Source of the DNA: Sternotherus odoratus
Taxonomy: Eukaryota; Chordata; Testudines; Kinosternidae
Assembly (NCBI GenBank): GCA_032164245.1
Contig: JAVMKO010000035.1
Location: 124,001-188,000, forward strand
Length of the DNA: 64,000 bases
Direction of reading: 5' to 3'
Made by a program: the position numbers and the translations under genes. Within the stretch, counting starts at the first letter, position 1, and every line of letters begins with the position of its first letter. Shown piece after piece: positions 1 to 10,676 of this stretch. The notes under the pieces were generated by a model that ran no database searches, had not been told where the DNA came from, and worked only from the letters and a program-made list of their open reading frames with translations.

Positions 1-3000
1 TCCCAAGTGACTATCATATTCCAATCTTTCTACCAGCAGATGCTTAGGCATCTGCCTATATGGCCCCTGACAGGGGTTGGCCTGTGTGGCCTCAGCATGG
101 ATGAATACCCCTACCGGGGGTATGTCATAATACACCTGGAGTTCCCAGAAGAGATTGCTGGGGTGAGGCAGGAGGTGGACACTGCTGCTCTAATATGCCC
201 TGACCCTAAAGGGGTCTCGGATGTATCAGTGCTAATAGGGACCAACTCCAGTCTCTTTAAGGTGCTTGCAGATTACTGCAGACAGCGGGCGGGGGACCAA
301 TACCTGAACACCTTGATGATACACACGCATTGTGCCGCAGCCTACAGGAAAATTGAGGACACCAGAAAAGTGATGCCTGATTTGCCCCTGGGAGCATTGA
401 AGTATACGGGCGCAGGCCCTTTAGTGGTGCCTGCAATGACTGAAAAGGAGGTGCTTGTCATGAGTACCTGCCTAAAAGGCAGCAAGGGAGCACTAGCGGT
501 GGTAGAGCAGCCAGCTGAGGGAGGCCTCCCTGAAGGAGTGCTGGTTCTCAGTGGAGTCATAACCCTACCTGCTGAAGCCCAGGAAGAGGTGACTATACTG
601 ATTGCTAATGAAACAAGTCGTAATGTTGTTGTGAAGCAAGGACAAAAGATAGCAGACCTCTTTGAGCCTGAGTCGATTGTGACACCCCGATGTGAAACTC
701 AGAGTCTGGCAATAGACCCCGAGAAGTTTGACTTTGGAGATTCACCATTGTCCGAGGAGTGGAAAGATCGTTTGAGGAAGAAACTTTGTGAAAGATCCAA
801 AGTGTTCTCACTGCATGAGTGGGATGTGGGATGTGCCAAAGGAGTAGAGCACCACATCAGGCTACATGACTCTCGACCCTTTAGGGAGAGATCGAGGAGG
901 ATTGCCCTCTCGGAGATGGAAGATGTGCGACATCATCTTCAAGAGCTAGCTGCAAATGGCATCATTACAGAGTCCCGCAGCCCATATGCCTCACCCATTG
1001 TGATAGCCCGTAAAAAGAATGGAAAAGTCCGGATGTGCATTGACTACCGCACCCTAAACAGCCGTACTGTGGTTGACCAGTACACTATGCCTCGAGTCCA
1101 AGATGCCCTGGATTGTTTGCTGGGAAGCCAGTGGTTCTCTGTGTTGGATCTCCGGAGTGGATACTACCAGATCCCCCTGGGAGAGGAAGATAAGGAGAAG
1201 ACAGCCTTCATCTGCCCATTAGGGTTTTATCAGTTTGAACGCATGCCCCAGGGGATTTCAGGGGCGCCTGCCACATTTCAACGTCTTATGGAGAAAGTAG
1301 TGGGAGACATGAATTTACTACAAGTTTTGGTTTATTTGGATGACCTGATTGTGTTTGGAAGAACATTGGAGGAGCATGAAGAAAGATTACTTAAAGTGCT
1401 CGATAGGTTGGAGGACTATGGTTTGAAGCTCTCAATAGACAAATGCCAGTTCTGCCGAACCTCAGTGAAGTATGTGGGGCACATCGTGTCCCAAGAGGGC
1501 GTGAGCACTGATCCCGATAAAATAGAAGCACTCACTACCTGGCCTCATCCAAGTAACTACAGAGAACTCAAGACCTTCCTTGGATTTAGTGGCTACTACC
1601 GCAGATTTGTTAAGAACTATGCTACGATTGTAAAGCCTCTGAACGATCTTACCCGGGGATACCAGTCCGGAAAAAACAAATCTAAAACCAAGAACAAGGG
1701 GAAGCCCACAAAGCCTCCTGTGCAGAGACACTATGGCCCATTTGCACCGTTTGGGCCCCGGTGGGATGAGAGATGTGAGAGGGCATTTCAAGAAATCATT
1801 GCTTGCCTAACGCATGCTCCAGTCTTGGTCTTTGCTGACCCCAGCAAACCGTTTATCCTGCATACTGATGCCAGTTTGGAGGGTCTGGGAGCAGTACTGT
1901 ACCAGGAAGTGGAAGGTAAACGTAAACCTGTAGCCTTTGCCAGCCGAGGACTGTCTGACAGTGAAACTCGCTATCCCATCCACAAGCTGGAGTTCTTGGC
2001 CTTGAAATGGGCCATCACCGAGAAATTTCGAGACTATCTGTATGGTGCTCAGTTCCAGGTGTGGACAGACAACAACCCATTGACTTATGTGTTGACAAGT
2101 GCTAAGCTAGATGCTACAGGGCAGAGATGGGTGGCCGCCTTGGCTAGCTATGAGTTCAGCATTCAATACCGCTCAGGGAGAAGCAATGTAGATGCAGACG
2201 CATTGTCCAGGCGTCCGCAGGCACCAGAAGTTGCTGTGATACCCACGGATGGAGTGAGAGCTATTTGCAGTGTGAGTCGCCGAGGGCCAGAGACCCATGA
2301 GAGCTGTCATGGATGTGTTGCAGAAGCGTTGGGCCTGCCCCCGGAATGCGTGCCCTCCGCTGCAGTGAACTATACTGCATTGAACCAAACTCCCTTGCCC
2401 ATGCTCAATGTGGCTGACTGGCAAGAAGCCCAGCTGCAAGATGCAGACATTCGTGATACACTACTTGCCAAAAGGGAGGGGCGAAGCCCGGCTGCAGTGG
2501 TCACACCTACCCTGGAGTGTAAACTACTGTTGAGAGAGTGGACCAAACTAAAACTGATTCAAGGAGTACTACACCGAGTGACTATGGACCCTTTACAGAA
2601 ACAGCGAGCACAGCTAGTGTTGCCAAAAGAGTACCGAGCCCTGACCATGAGGGCACTGCATGATGACTTTGGACATTTAGGGATGGAGAGGACCCTGGAA
2701 CTTATTCGTAGCAGGTTCTATTGGCCCCGGATGGCTGAAGATGTTCGCAGGAAATGTGAGACATGCGCTCGATGTGTCCAAAGGAAAACTCTGCCCACAA
2801 GGGCTGCATATCTCAAGAACATCACCAGCAGCAAACCATTAGAACTGGTATGCATTGATTTCTTGTCTCTCGAAGTAGACAGGAAGAATGTCGGAAACAT
2901 CCTAGTAGTGACTGACCATTTTACACGGTATGCACAGGCATATCCCACCCGAGATCAGAGAGCCACCACTGTCGCTCGAGTACTGTGGGAGAAATATTTC

Positions 3001-4314
3001 TCAGTCTATGGATTCCCGGCCCGGATACACTCAGATCAGGGGCGAGACTTTGAGAGTCACCTTCTGAAGGAGGTACTGAAAATAGCGGGAATTAAAAAGT
3101 CTAGGACAACACCTTACCATCCGCAGGGTGATCCCCAGCCAGAGAGGTTCAACCGAACCCTGTTAGATATGCGGGGGACTTTGCGACCAGAGCAGAAGGC
3201 AAACTGGAGCCAGCATGTGGCATTTCTGGTGCATGCCTACAACGCCACCAGGAATGATGCTACGGGAGTCACCCCATATCTCTTGATGTTTGGGCGAGAA
3301 CCCAGATTACCCATAGACCTGTGCTTTGGTGTATCAGAGGATGGAGATAGCTATGAAACCCATCAGCAATATGTAGCCCGGCTAAGAGAAAAGCTGCAGG
3401 ATGCTTATCGCCTAGCTACATCTGCCGCTAGGAAGAATGCAGACCGCAACAAACATCGATATGATGCGAGGGTACGTTTACAGGAGCTCCAGTCAGGGGA
3501 CAGAGTCCTGCTGCGAAATCTGGGTATTGCTGGCAAACACAAGATAGCTGACAGATGGAAGGCAATACCCTACCTAGTGATGGAAAAACTGGGAGATCTG
3601 CCGGTCTACAAGATCAAACCTGAAGAGGGTCCAGGGCAAATAAAGACAGTGCATAGAAACCTATTGCTCCCTGTGGGGGAATTGGTAGGCACCCCTTATG
3701 AGATGGGCCAGGACAGAGCAGCCGGGCAGAATAGAAGTGCTAGGCCAAAGCCGCCCTCCAACGGGGCCCGCGGGCATTCTGAAGATAACCTACCCCTAGC
3801 CAGCATGTCGGAGAGTGAGGCCGAGGAGGAAGACACGACCAGGGCGTATCCCAGAATGGAAACAAGACTTCAGTCTCCATCAGCTGAGCTGATAGAGAGC
3901 TCCCCCTCCTCAGCCCTAAACCCTGTGGCGGAGGTATTTCGGCCAGTTACAGGCACCCCTGAGCCGCTGGTGGGACCCCCCTGTGATGACGCACACAGTT
4001 TACTGGACAATGGAGACATCGAGGGGGAGGGGGCCCTAGGCACAATAGACTTTCTACTACCGGAACCAGAGATGCAGAGGCCTGTGCCAGTAGCCGAGGG
4101 ATCCTCAAAGGAAACCTCCCCATCCGTCACTCAAGAAGATGTTCCCCCCACTCCTGCAACAGAGACTCTCAATAGAAGGGACAGGGTAATAAGACCCGTA
4201 CAACGGCTAACCTATGATGCACCCGGGGTGGTTAGTGAGGAGCCCATACACTTAGCACACAGGCTTGTGGAAGCTAAAGTGGGCTTTCTGAGGCCCTTTG
4301 GAGGAAACCAATGA
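1..4314 (+). CDS. Ty3/gypsy retrotransposon Pol polyprotein (5' partial)
   Basis: The frame is open from the window edge, so the true start lies upstream; residues are numbered from the GTG at nt 7. The first 100 or so residues look like the C-terminal part of a retropepsin (VLIGTN near residue 80), and its catalytic motif is not in view. Reverse transcriptase follows, with D381 in VLDLRSGYYQ and YLDD at 443-446. RNase H comes next, with D621 in the TDAS motif. Integrase has an HHCC zinc finger (H885, C917/C920) and a catalytic triad D951, D1010 and E1046, which is a DD35E spacing. A GPY/F-like region and an acidic, proline-rich tail end the protein 57 nt before the 3' LTR. No stop or frameshift is seen over 1,435 codons, which suggests a young copy. 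No envelope gene follows. The retrotransposon class is clear from RT-RNaseH-IN order; the family name is not. Confidence 0.95.
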   Translation, partial: SQVTIIFQSFYQQMLRHLPIWPLTGVGLCGLSMDEYPYRGYVIIHLEFPEEIAGVRQEVDTAALICPDPKGVSDVSVLIGTNSSLFKVLADYCRQRAGDQYLNTLMIHTHCAAAYRKIEDTRKVMPDLPLGALKYTGAGPLVVPAMTEKEVLVMSTCLKGSKGALAVVEQPAEGGLPEGVLVLSGVITLPAEAQEEVTILIANETSRNVVVKQGQKIADLFEPESIVTPRCETQSLAIDPEKFDFGDSPLSEEWKDRLRKKLCERSKVFSLHEWDVGCAKGVEHHIRLHDSRPFRERSRRIALSEMEDVRHHLQELAANGIITESRSPYASPIVIARKKNGKVRMCIDYRTLNSRTVVDQYTMPRVQDALDCLLGSQWFSVLDLRSGYYQIPLGEEDKEKTAFICPLGFYQFERMPQGISGAPATFQRLMEKVVGDMNLLQVLVYLDDLIVFGRTLEEHEERLLKVLDRLEDYGLKLSIDKCQFCRTSVKYVGHIVSQEGVSTDPDKIEALTTWPHPSNYRELKTFLGFSGYYRRFVKNYATIVKPLNDLTRGYQSGKNKSKTKNKGKPTKPPVQRHYGPFAPFGPRWDERCERAFQEIIACLTHAPVLVFADPSKPFILHTDASLEGLGAVLYQEVEGKRKPVAFASRGLSDSETRYPIHKLEFLALKWAITEKFRDYLYGAQFQVWTDNNPLTYVLTSAKLDATGQRWVAALASYEFSIQYRSGRSNVDADALSRRPQAPEVAVIPTDGVRAICSVSRRGPETHESCHGCVAEALGLPPECVPSAAVNYTALNQTPLPMLNVADWQEAQLQDADIRDTLLAKREGRSPAAVVTPTLECKLLLREWTKLKLIQGVLHRVTMDPLQKQRAQLVLPKEYRALTMRALHDDFGHLGMERTLELIRSRFYWPRMAEDVRRKCETCARCVQRKTLPTRAAYLKNITSSKPLELVCIDFLSLEVDRKNVGNILVVTDHFTRYAQAYPTRDQRATTVARVLWEKYFSVYGFPARIHSDQGRDFESHLLKEVLKIAGIKKSRTTPYHPQGDPQPERFNRTLLDMRGTLRPEQKANWSQHVAFLVHAYNATRNDATGVTPYLLMFGREPRLPIDLCFGVSEDGDSYETHQQYVARLREKLQDAYRLATSAARKNADRNKHRYDARVRLQELQSGDRVLLRNLGIAGKHKIADRWKAIPYLVMEKLGDLPVYKIKPEEGPGQIKTVHRNLLLPVGELVGTPYEMGQDRAAGQNRSARPKPPSNGARGHSEDNLPLASMSESEAEEEDTTRAYPRMETRLQSPSAELIESSPSSALNPVAEVFRPVTGTPEPLVGPPCDDAHSLLDNGDIEGEGALGTIDFLLPEPEMQRPVPVAEGSSKETSPSVTQEDVPPTPATETLNRRDRVIRPVQRLTYDAPGVVSEEPIHLAHRLVEAKVGFLRPFGGNQ

Positions 4315-4360
4315 GTCGGTATGATAGGGAGTGGGGTTTGTCGGGACGACAAATTTGGGC

Positions 4361-4371
4361 TGGGGGGAGGA
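4361..4371 (+). other. Polypurine tract of the Ty3/gypsy element
   Basis: A purine run (tggggggagga) lies directly 5' of the TG that opens the LTR. It is the expected primer site for plus-strand DNA synthesis. It is assigned by position and composition. Confidence 0.7.
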
Positions 4372-4992
4372 TGTAAGCAGTGTCAGGGAATTGCAGGAAT
4401 TGCAATGACTTTGCAGTGTCAGTATGGGTGACATCCAGTGGTGAGTTGCAGAAATTGCAGTAGCTTTTGGAAAATAACACCTGATTTGCTTAGACACACC
4501 CACCGCACCTGGCCTGCACTCTAACAGCCAAAATGATCACTTTGGCTACTGTGGGACCCCCAGTTTCTGTAGTATTGGGGCAAGAATGATAGAGTGCTGA
4601 TTAACATGTTTATGTGAATGAGGGGTTGGGACATTGATTTGGCCTTTGGCATGCTGGAGGGACTCGCCTTCAGCTAGGTAGCACTTGGTAAACAAGGGAC
4701 AGGGGTTCCAAAACTCTCTGAATTGAGAGAGGCTGTGGACAGGCTCAAGACCTTGTGGTCAGGGCCTTGTCTGAGGGCCGCGCAGGCCTATTGCACCTCG
4801 CCTCTCTCCCCTGTGGAATGTTAGAGCTGACTTTTGCTTCCTTTAGCAGTCTAACTTCAGCCCACGGAGCTGAAGTTGTTTTGGGTCTGGTGGTGCCTCT
4901 GCACTAAGGCCCCCCCGCTATGAGCTGAAATCACACAAGAGCTGAAATCACTTAAGAGCTGAAAATCACTGAGCTTTATCTTAAGTGGGGGG

Positions 4993-5150
4993 CCCGTTCC
5001 TGAGACAGCTGGCCGAGCAGCCCCGGTGCCGGCTGACCCGTTCCTGAGACAGCTGGCCGAGCAGCCCCGGTGCCGGCTGACCCGTTCCTGAGACAGCTGG
5101 CTGAGCAGCCCCGGTGCCGGCTGACCCGTTCCTGAGACAGCTGGCCGAGC
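4993..5150. repeat. 44-bp tandem repeat inside the gypsy LTR
   Basis: About 3.6 copies of a unit starting cccgttcctgagacagctgg, at exact 44-bp spacing (4993, 5037, 5081, 5125), with few mismatches. Shortened copies of the gttcctgag core continue to about 5200. The array lies in the probable U3 region, where repeats often carry transcriptional control elements; that role is inference. Confidence 0.85.
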
Positions 5151-5546
5151 AGTTCCTGAGCAGTTCCTGAGACAGCGAGCAGAGTCGAGCCGCGGGCAGA
5201 GCAGTTCCTGTGTCGGCTAGCAGGGCGGCTAGCGGAGCCACCAGCACCCCACGGAGAGACTGGGCCGTCGGCCTCGGACCTCATGAAGGTACCCTCCACT
5301 CTGCTCTCCACTTCCACCCAGCCTGGGAGGTAAGACTCGGCAGAGTGACTTTCCACCTGGGACTCCAGAGACTTTGGGGCTGTTGAACTTGTGGGACTTT
5401 GGGTGACATTTGGGTTGCTGGACTCCTGAACCCACAGGAGAGGACACAGCCCAAACTTGCTGGGGAGGGGCAATTTGCTCACGGGTTGGTGTATGAACCC
5501 TAGGTGTGGTGTTTTCCCAGGTTAGTGATGTCATTTACCTCATGTT

Positions 5547-5552
5547 AATAAA
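5547..5552 (+). terminator. Poly(A) signal of the gypsy LTR
   Basis: AATAAA within catgttaataaagatc, about 200 bp before the LTR end. It is positioned as expected for the R/U5 part of an LTR. Confidence 0.6.
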
Positions 5553-5746
5553 GATCTTCTGTTACACCGATCTGTGCTTGCAAGAGGGGAAGTATTGCCT
5601 CATTGAGGCGCCCAGGGGTGTGTTAGGATTTTCCCAGGTCACTGGGTGGGGGCTCGAGCCAGTTTGCATTGTATTGTTGAGAGGGAACCCCTATTTACTG
5701 AACCTGGCCCTTGTTGCTGCCAATTCTGAAGGGCAGAAGGGTTACA

Positions 5747-5899
5747 GACACATTCGGGGCCCTTCTCCTGCCCCCGCCTTCACTGCAAGCCACTAAGACA
5801 CTGAGACAGCGACAAGACTCAACAGAGGAGACTGGCCCAGGTTGAAGGAACAAACCTGTCTAGTAAGGGCTGCAAGGTCCAGTGGAGGTTCGTCTAGAT
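5747..5899. other. Left flank of the hAT insertion (unclassified)
   Basis: About 150 bp between the gypsy LTR and the hAT-type element. No gene is visible. The last eight bases (gtctagat, 5892-5899) are the left target-site duplication of the hAT element. Confidence 0.5.
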
Positions 5900-6135
5900 C
5901 AGCGGTTCCCATCCCAGGGTTCATGAACCCCGGGGGGCTCGCAAAATGTTCCAGGGGGTTGTCGGGAAACAATTCCCTGATGGCAGACAGAGCTGTCCCT
6001 AGGGACCCCAGACAGCACAGGGCCAGCAGCCCGGAGCCCCTGGACTTCCAAGAGTGAAGCGGATCAAAGCAAACATCCCATGGAGGAGATTTCAACCTCA
6101 AGACGCCTCATAAGAAACGGAAAGGGAGAGGGATA

Positions 6136-7991
6136 TGACGTTATTGACACGATCTGGGACTGTATAGATCATTGTGCAACCAAGGGCCTGTAGGGGCACC
6201 GGATCTTATGTGAAAGGGGATTAGATGAGGTGTCTAGGACCAGGGGATGGGTTGCTGGTTAGGATTCTGCGGGCTGTACTCATGTATCATTTTTGTAGTT
6301 AAAGTTATGAACATTGGCTCCATCCTGTCTGTATCTCAAACTTATGCTCTGCTTGTGGGTGACACCCCCGACAAGTTGCTGTTAGCTTGGCCTGGCCGGC
6401 TTGATGGCCCATTAAGAACCATCAGCTACACAAGGGATCCATTAAGGGAAGGCGACACATCCTGTGTCTTAGGGAGGGGGCAGGGACCTGCCCATGTGAC
6501 TCCAAACTCCATTTTGCTGGAATTTTCCACACTAAGAACAAAGAGGTTCTTACCCCTGGAAAAGGCTATAAAAGGCTGATGTATCAACTCCATTTACTCT
6601 TCAATCCGGCTTCATACTCTGGAGGGACTCTTGCTACAAACTAAAGTTTTCAACAAAGGACTGAAGGACCCATCCCAGCTGGGGATGTTTGTTCTCCAGA
6701 GACTTTGATTTGAACCTGCAGTTTATTCTACCTTTGCTGCAAGCCTGACCCAAGAGATTTGCCATTACTGCATGTAATTGATTTCTTTTAACCATTCCTA
6801 ACCCTCACCTAGACCTTTTCCCTTGTATAATAAACCTTTAGATTTTGGATTCTAGAGGATTGGCAACAGCGTGATTTGTGGTAAGATCTGATTGGTATAT
6901 TAACCTGGGTCTGGGCCCTGATTCTTTGGTATTGGGGAGAACCGTTTTCTTTATTTGGGGGATTGGTTTTCATAACCATTGGTCCCCAGGACAGGTGGCT
7001 GCTGGTGGTGATACTGGGAAGCTGGAGTGTCTAAGGGAATTGCTTGTGTGACTTGTGGTTAGCCAGGGGGGCGAAACCAAAGTCTTTTCTGTTTGGCTGG
7101 TTTGGTGCTGTCATAGGTAGAAAGTAGCCTAGAGTTGCTTTTTACCTGTAAAGGGTTAACCTGAAACAGGAGAGGGGACGACGGAACAGAGCTGCTAATA
7201 CCTGGCAGACAAAGGGTTTTACTTTCGTTTTCTTCTGGGCTCGCTCTGTCTGTCTGTGCCGTTCCCCTGGCTATGGGAGGAAACTCACTTATGTTTCTAT
7301 TCTACATTCTTATAATTTTCTAAGAAAGCCAAGTCCAGCAGTAAGTGATTTGCAAGCTTGAACTGTATCACTTGTTAATTGATCCCTGGTGTTGCTTTGC
7401 TGTTAGCTTTAGCAGTGGAAGAATTCCCAGAAACGGGGGGAGGGGTTAGTCATACTACGTGATGTCAGCGAGTTGTTCTTCTGTTGATTTCTGTACAAGG
7501 GGTTTAGGCTCCTCCTTTTCCTTTTATTAAAATCTTTCTTTTAAGATTCTGACTGTTTCCATTGGATTGATCCTGGTTTGGATCGGGCACGTCTCAGAGC
7601 AAGTGAGGGTTTGTGGTCCTTGTTCTCGAATCTCTCCCAGGTAAGGGCGGGGGGGACTTGGGGGGTGTTACAATTGGGGTTCCAATTTACCCTAAGCCAT
7701 GGTTTTGGGGGCTCAAATTGGTGGTGGCAGTGTTTTCCAAGCCCCAACTGGAGAAGTTTGGGTTTTGGGGGAAAAGTTTTAACCTAAGCTGGTAAAATAA
7801 GCTTGGGGGGTGATTTCTTCTTTCATGCGGGGTCCCCACATCTGTACCCTAGAGTTCAGAGTGGGGAAATAAACCTTGACAAGTGCCTTAGAGGGGGAGA
7901 AACCCCAGCTTTGGGCTCTAGTTGCCCTTTTGGAGCAATTTGTCCTGACTTGGCCTCTCAGTTGTGTCCCACCAGAAACAACCGCGTTACA
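6136..7991 (+). mobile_element. Solo LTR, family A, nested in the hAT element
   Basis: The sequence matches, over its length, the LTRs at 9029-10110, 14177-15300 and 58473-59751: shared start near gttattgacac, a TATAAAAGG box near 6566, the poly(A) signal in tataataaacctttag near 6828, and an end near ccgcgttaca. It is split by a second LTR at 7109-7881. It is the most diverged copy of the family here, and I could not identify a target duplication. Confidence 0.7.
7109..7881 (+). mobile_element. LTR nested inside the family A LTR
   Basis: A 773-bp insert with ends TGTCA/TGACA, flanked by ggtgc (7104-7108) and agtgc (7882-7886). The uninterrupted site is seen in the copy at 9029-10110, which reads ggtttggtgccttagaggtg straight through. 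It contains no coding sequence and behaves as a solo LTR. Confidence 0.7.
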
Positions 7992-8469
7992 ATAGGCAGC
8001 TAGTGTTGTTTTTTAAATTATTATGGAGAACAAGTTTAAGCTTTGTTGTAACGTGCGTTTTTTGCCTGGACTGCTCAAGACCTGAATGCTTGTGTAGGAG
8101 GAATTCTTTGAGTTGGCTTCTTAAATCCCTTCCTGCTGTTTCACATCTGATACCCGTGATGAAACCTAGGAGCCGTGGCTTATAACAAGCTCATTCAAAG
8201 TGACACAAGCTATGAACATGAGATCTTGGAAGAGTGCTGCCGTTTTCATAATGTAATAAAAATACTGTCATAATACATAATAATTAATAATAAATAGTGT
8301 GTAATGAGCTTGTCATAAAAACAAATTGTGTATTTCCAAGACAACTGCTTTGTAATTTATACTCCGGTAAAGGAGAAAATTCCTGGAAATGTTCGTTTTT
8401 AGGCGGGGTTCACAATCCATGACATTTTAGTGAAAGGGGTTCACGGGTCTTGAAGTTTGGGACCCACTG

Positions 8470-9028
8470 ATCTAGATGGTGCCCAGTCTGCTAGGGGTGA
8501 GAGTTTACGGTGAATGTTTAGATTTGATTGATTTTGGTAACACTCTGACTTATTATCATTTAAAATCTATCTTTGTGGCTAATAAATCTGTTGGTTTGTT
8601 CTATCTGCAGCGCTGCGTTTGGTTTGACGAACTCAGATAAGCTGGCAGCGTCCAGTGGGCACAACGGGGCCCTGCAGGACGGAGGTCCCTGGGGTTGTGT
8701 CTGGGACCGGAGACATTGGCCAGTGTCATTCGGTTGCACGATCCAAGGAGCAGTTCACATACCAGAGGCTGTGTGTGAACAGCCGGGGAGCGGGGCCCCC
8801 ACAGCAGAGCAGGGCCAGGCTGGCTCCCGGAGTTGAGGATTGAGGAACCCAGCAGATCACCGGCCAGGGGAACATCACACCCACCCCCAGCGGGAGCTGC
8901 AGGGGCCCCACTCTGTGAGGTTAGGAGTGTGATAGGATATCTCACTGACAGGTGACAGACAGAGTTAATGAACTCACAGCCTGACATGAGCCAGGGCCGA
9001 ACTCGAAAGACAGGTCAGAAAGAGATGT
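8470..9028. other. Right flank of the hAT element, LTR-like, no gene
   Basis: Begins with the right hAT target duplication (8470-8477). An AATAAA at 8581-8586 and a GC-rich tail suggest that this is the 3' part of an older LTR split by the hAT insertion. I cannot place its ends. No open frame with recognisable similarity is present. Confidence 0.35.
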
Positions 9029-10110
9029 TGTCACGTTACTGAAATAATTTGGGATCCTATAGATCACTGGTGCAACCAGCGTCCTATAGTGGCACCGAAT
9101 CTTATGTACAGGGGGTCATAACGGGTGTCTACGACCAGGTTATGGATTGCTGATTATGACTATGCCATTGATATGGACAGTCTGGCTTTCCAAATATTGT
9201 GCTCTGCTGGGGGGGACATTCCAGAATATTGGGCGTCAGCTTTGCTTGAGCTGCCTGATGGCCCATTAAAGGACCATCAACTACACAATTAACTTTGTCC
9301 ACATCTGAGGAGCTTCACCAGGAATGTGACCTGCCTGGTCAGAAACTGAATCGTGGAGAGTCTGGGAATTGGACCATGTGGCTCTGAACCTCCATTTTGC
9401 AACTGGACTCTGCATAAGAAGGAGCAGGGGGGTCTTCGCCCACAAGAGAAAGTCTATAAAATCTGGGAGACACTCCCTCCATTTTGTCTTCAATCTCCAG
9501 TCTTCAGCCTAGCACCTACCTCTGGATGGGATTTTGCTACACATGGAAGCTCTGACCAACGGATTGATGACCCATCCCTGCAGGGGATGCATGACAGAGA
9601 CTTTAATTTAAACCTGCAGTTTATTCTACAGCTGCAAGCCTGACCCAAGAGATGTGCCATTACTGCATGTAATTGATTTCTTTTAACCATTCCTAACCCT
9701 CACCTAGACCTTTTTCCTTGTATAATAAACCTTTAGATTTTAGATTCTAAAGGATTGGCAACAGCGTGATTTGTGGGAAGATCTGATTTGTATATTGACC
9801 TGGGTCTGGGGCCTGATTCTTTGGAATCGGGGAGAACTGTTTTCTTTATTTGGGGGATTGGTTTTCATAACCATTGGTCCCCGGGACAGGTGGCTGCTGG
9901 TGGTGATACTGGGAAGCTGGAGTGTCTAAGGGAATTGCTTGTGTGACTTGTGGTTAGCCAGTGGGGTGAAACCAAAGTCTTCTCTGTTTAGCTGGTTTGG
10001 TGCCTTAGAGGTGGAGAAACCCCAGCTTTGGGCTGTAGTTGCCCCTTTGGAAGCAATCTGTCCTGATCTGACACTCACAGTTGGGTCCCACCAGGAACAG
10101 CACCGGCACA
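9029..10110 (+). mobile_element. Solo LTR, family A
   Basis: Starts TGTCACGTTACTG and ends CACCGGCACA, about 1.08 kb. It matches the family A copy at 14177-15300 along its length. A TATA-like tctataaaatctggg lies near 9452 and a poly(A) signal sits in tataataaacctttag near 9725. The 3' edge runs into a (CA)n tract at 10106-10124 that hides any target duplication. Confidence 0.8.
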
Positions 10111-10449
10111 CACACACACACACACCCCCCCCCCGCTGCTGAAGGATGGAGCCGACTCAGGTTCCGTAGGAGACTTTGTGTTATTGTAATTGTGAGCTGA
10201 GGCCGGTTGGGGGGGGGGGGGGGGGCGGTTGTGCCCAGGGCGCTAAGAGGAAACAATCGACTGACCGGCCGAGGGTGCAGCAGATGGGGGCTGACGGGGG
10301 GGCTGACGAACATGCCTGGCGGGTGGGGCGGCCGGGGGCAAGGAACCACGCCTGGTGCCCCCTCCCCCGGCTGGGAAGGGAACTCTGACCCCGGGCAGCC
10401 CCGTGTGGGGTGCGGTGGAAGGGGGGAGCTGGAAGGTCCCACTCGCCCG
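10111..10449 (-). other. HPX 3' UTR and downstream flank
   Basis: The region 3' of the HPX stop codon. It holds a (CA)n/poly-C tract (about 10106-10134) and a long G homopolymer at about 10209-10226. No canonical AATAAA on the HPX strand is seen before the solo LTR; the closest sequence is a weak caataacac at about 10170-10180. Confidence 0.5.
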
Positions 10450-10676
10450 TCAGGGGGGGCACCCGAAGAGGAGGCTGGTCACGTTCTGCGGGGGGGCAGG
10501 CGTGGGGCTGGCGGTGAGCTGGTCCACGCTGGCGTAGTGGTGGACGGCGGCTCCGTGGAACAGGTGCACCCCGTCCGCATTGCACATGGCGCTGTCCACC
10601 TGGGGGTGGGGGATGCTCCCCCCCGGCCTGGGGCTCCGGGGGCTCAGGTTCAGATCCACCCGCTCCAGGGAGCTTC
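10450..10676 (-). CDS. HPX: HPX exon 10 (C-terminus and stop)
   Basis: The acceptor is ctgcag at 10677-10682, and TGA is at 10450-10452. The exon opens with two bases of a split Gly codon, then [28 protein letters not shown] and [12 protein letters not shown]. It forms the last blade of the second propeller and carries the conserved C-terminal NVTSLL motif. Confidence 0.93.

Larger units (their letters stand above)
4372..5746 (+). mobile_element. 3' LTR of the Ty3/gypsy element
   Basis: The LTR runs from TGTAAGC to GGGTTACA, so its ends are the short inverted repeat TGTAA/TTACA. It is 1,375 bp and starts right after the polypurine tract of the pol-bearing element. It holds a 44-bp tandem repeat and a poly(A) signal. 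The 5' LTR is outside the window, so the target-site duplication and the LTR-LTR divergence cannot be checked here. Confidence 0.8.
5900..8469. mobile_element. Non-autonomous hAT-type DNA transposon with nested LTRs
   Basis: The element begins CAGCGGTTCCCA and ends TGGGACCCACTG, imperfect terminal inverted repeats of hAT type. It is flanked by the 8-bp pair gtctagat (5892-5899) and atctagat (8470-8477), which match at 7 of 8 bases; 8-bp duplications are the hAT hallmark. About 1.86 kb of its 2.57 kb is a later LTR insertion, leaving about 0.7 kb of AT-rich non-coding body. No transposase frame is visible. The superfamily rests on the ends and the duplication only. Confidence 0.75.

Noticed and set aside
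1..4314. Domesticated host gene derived from gypsy pol
   Set aside because: The frame is followed directly by a polypurine tract and LTR, as in a normal element. Nothing shows host use.
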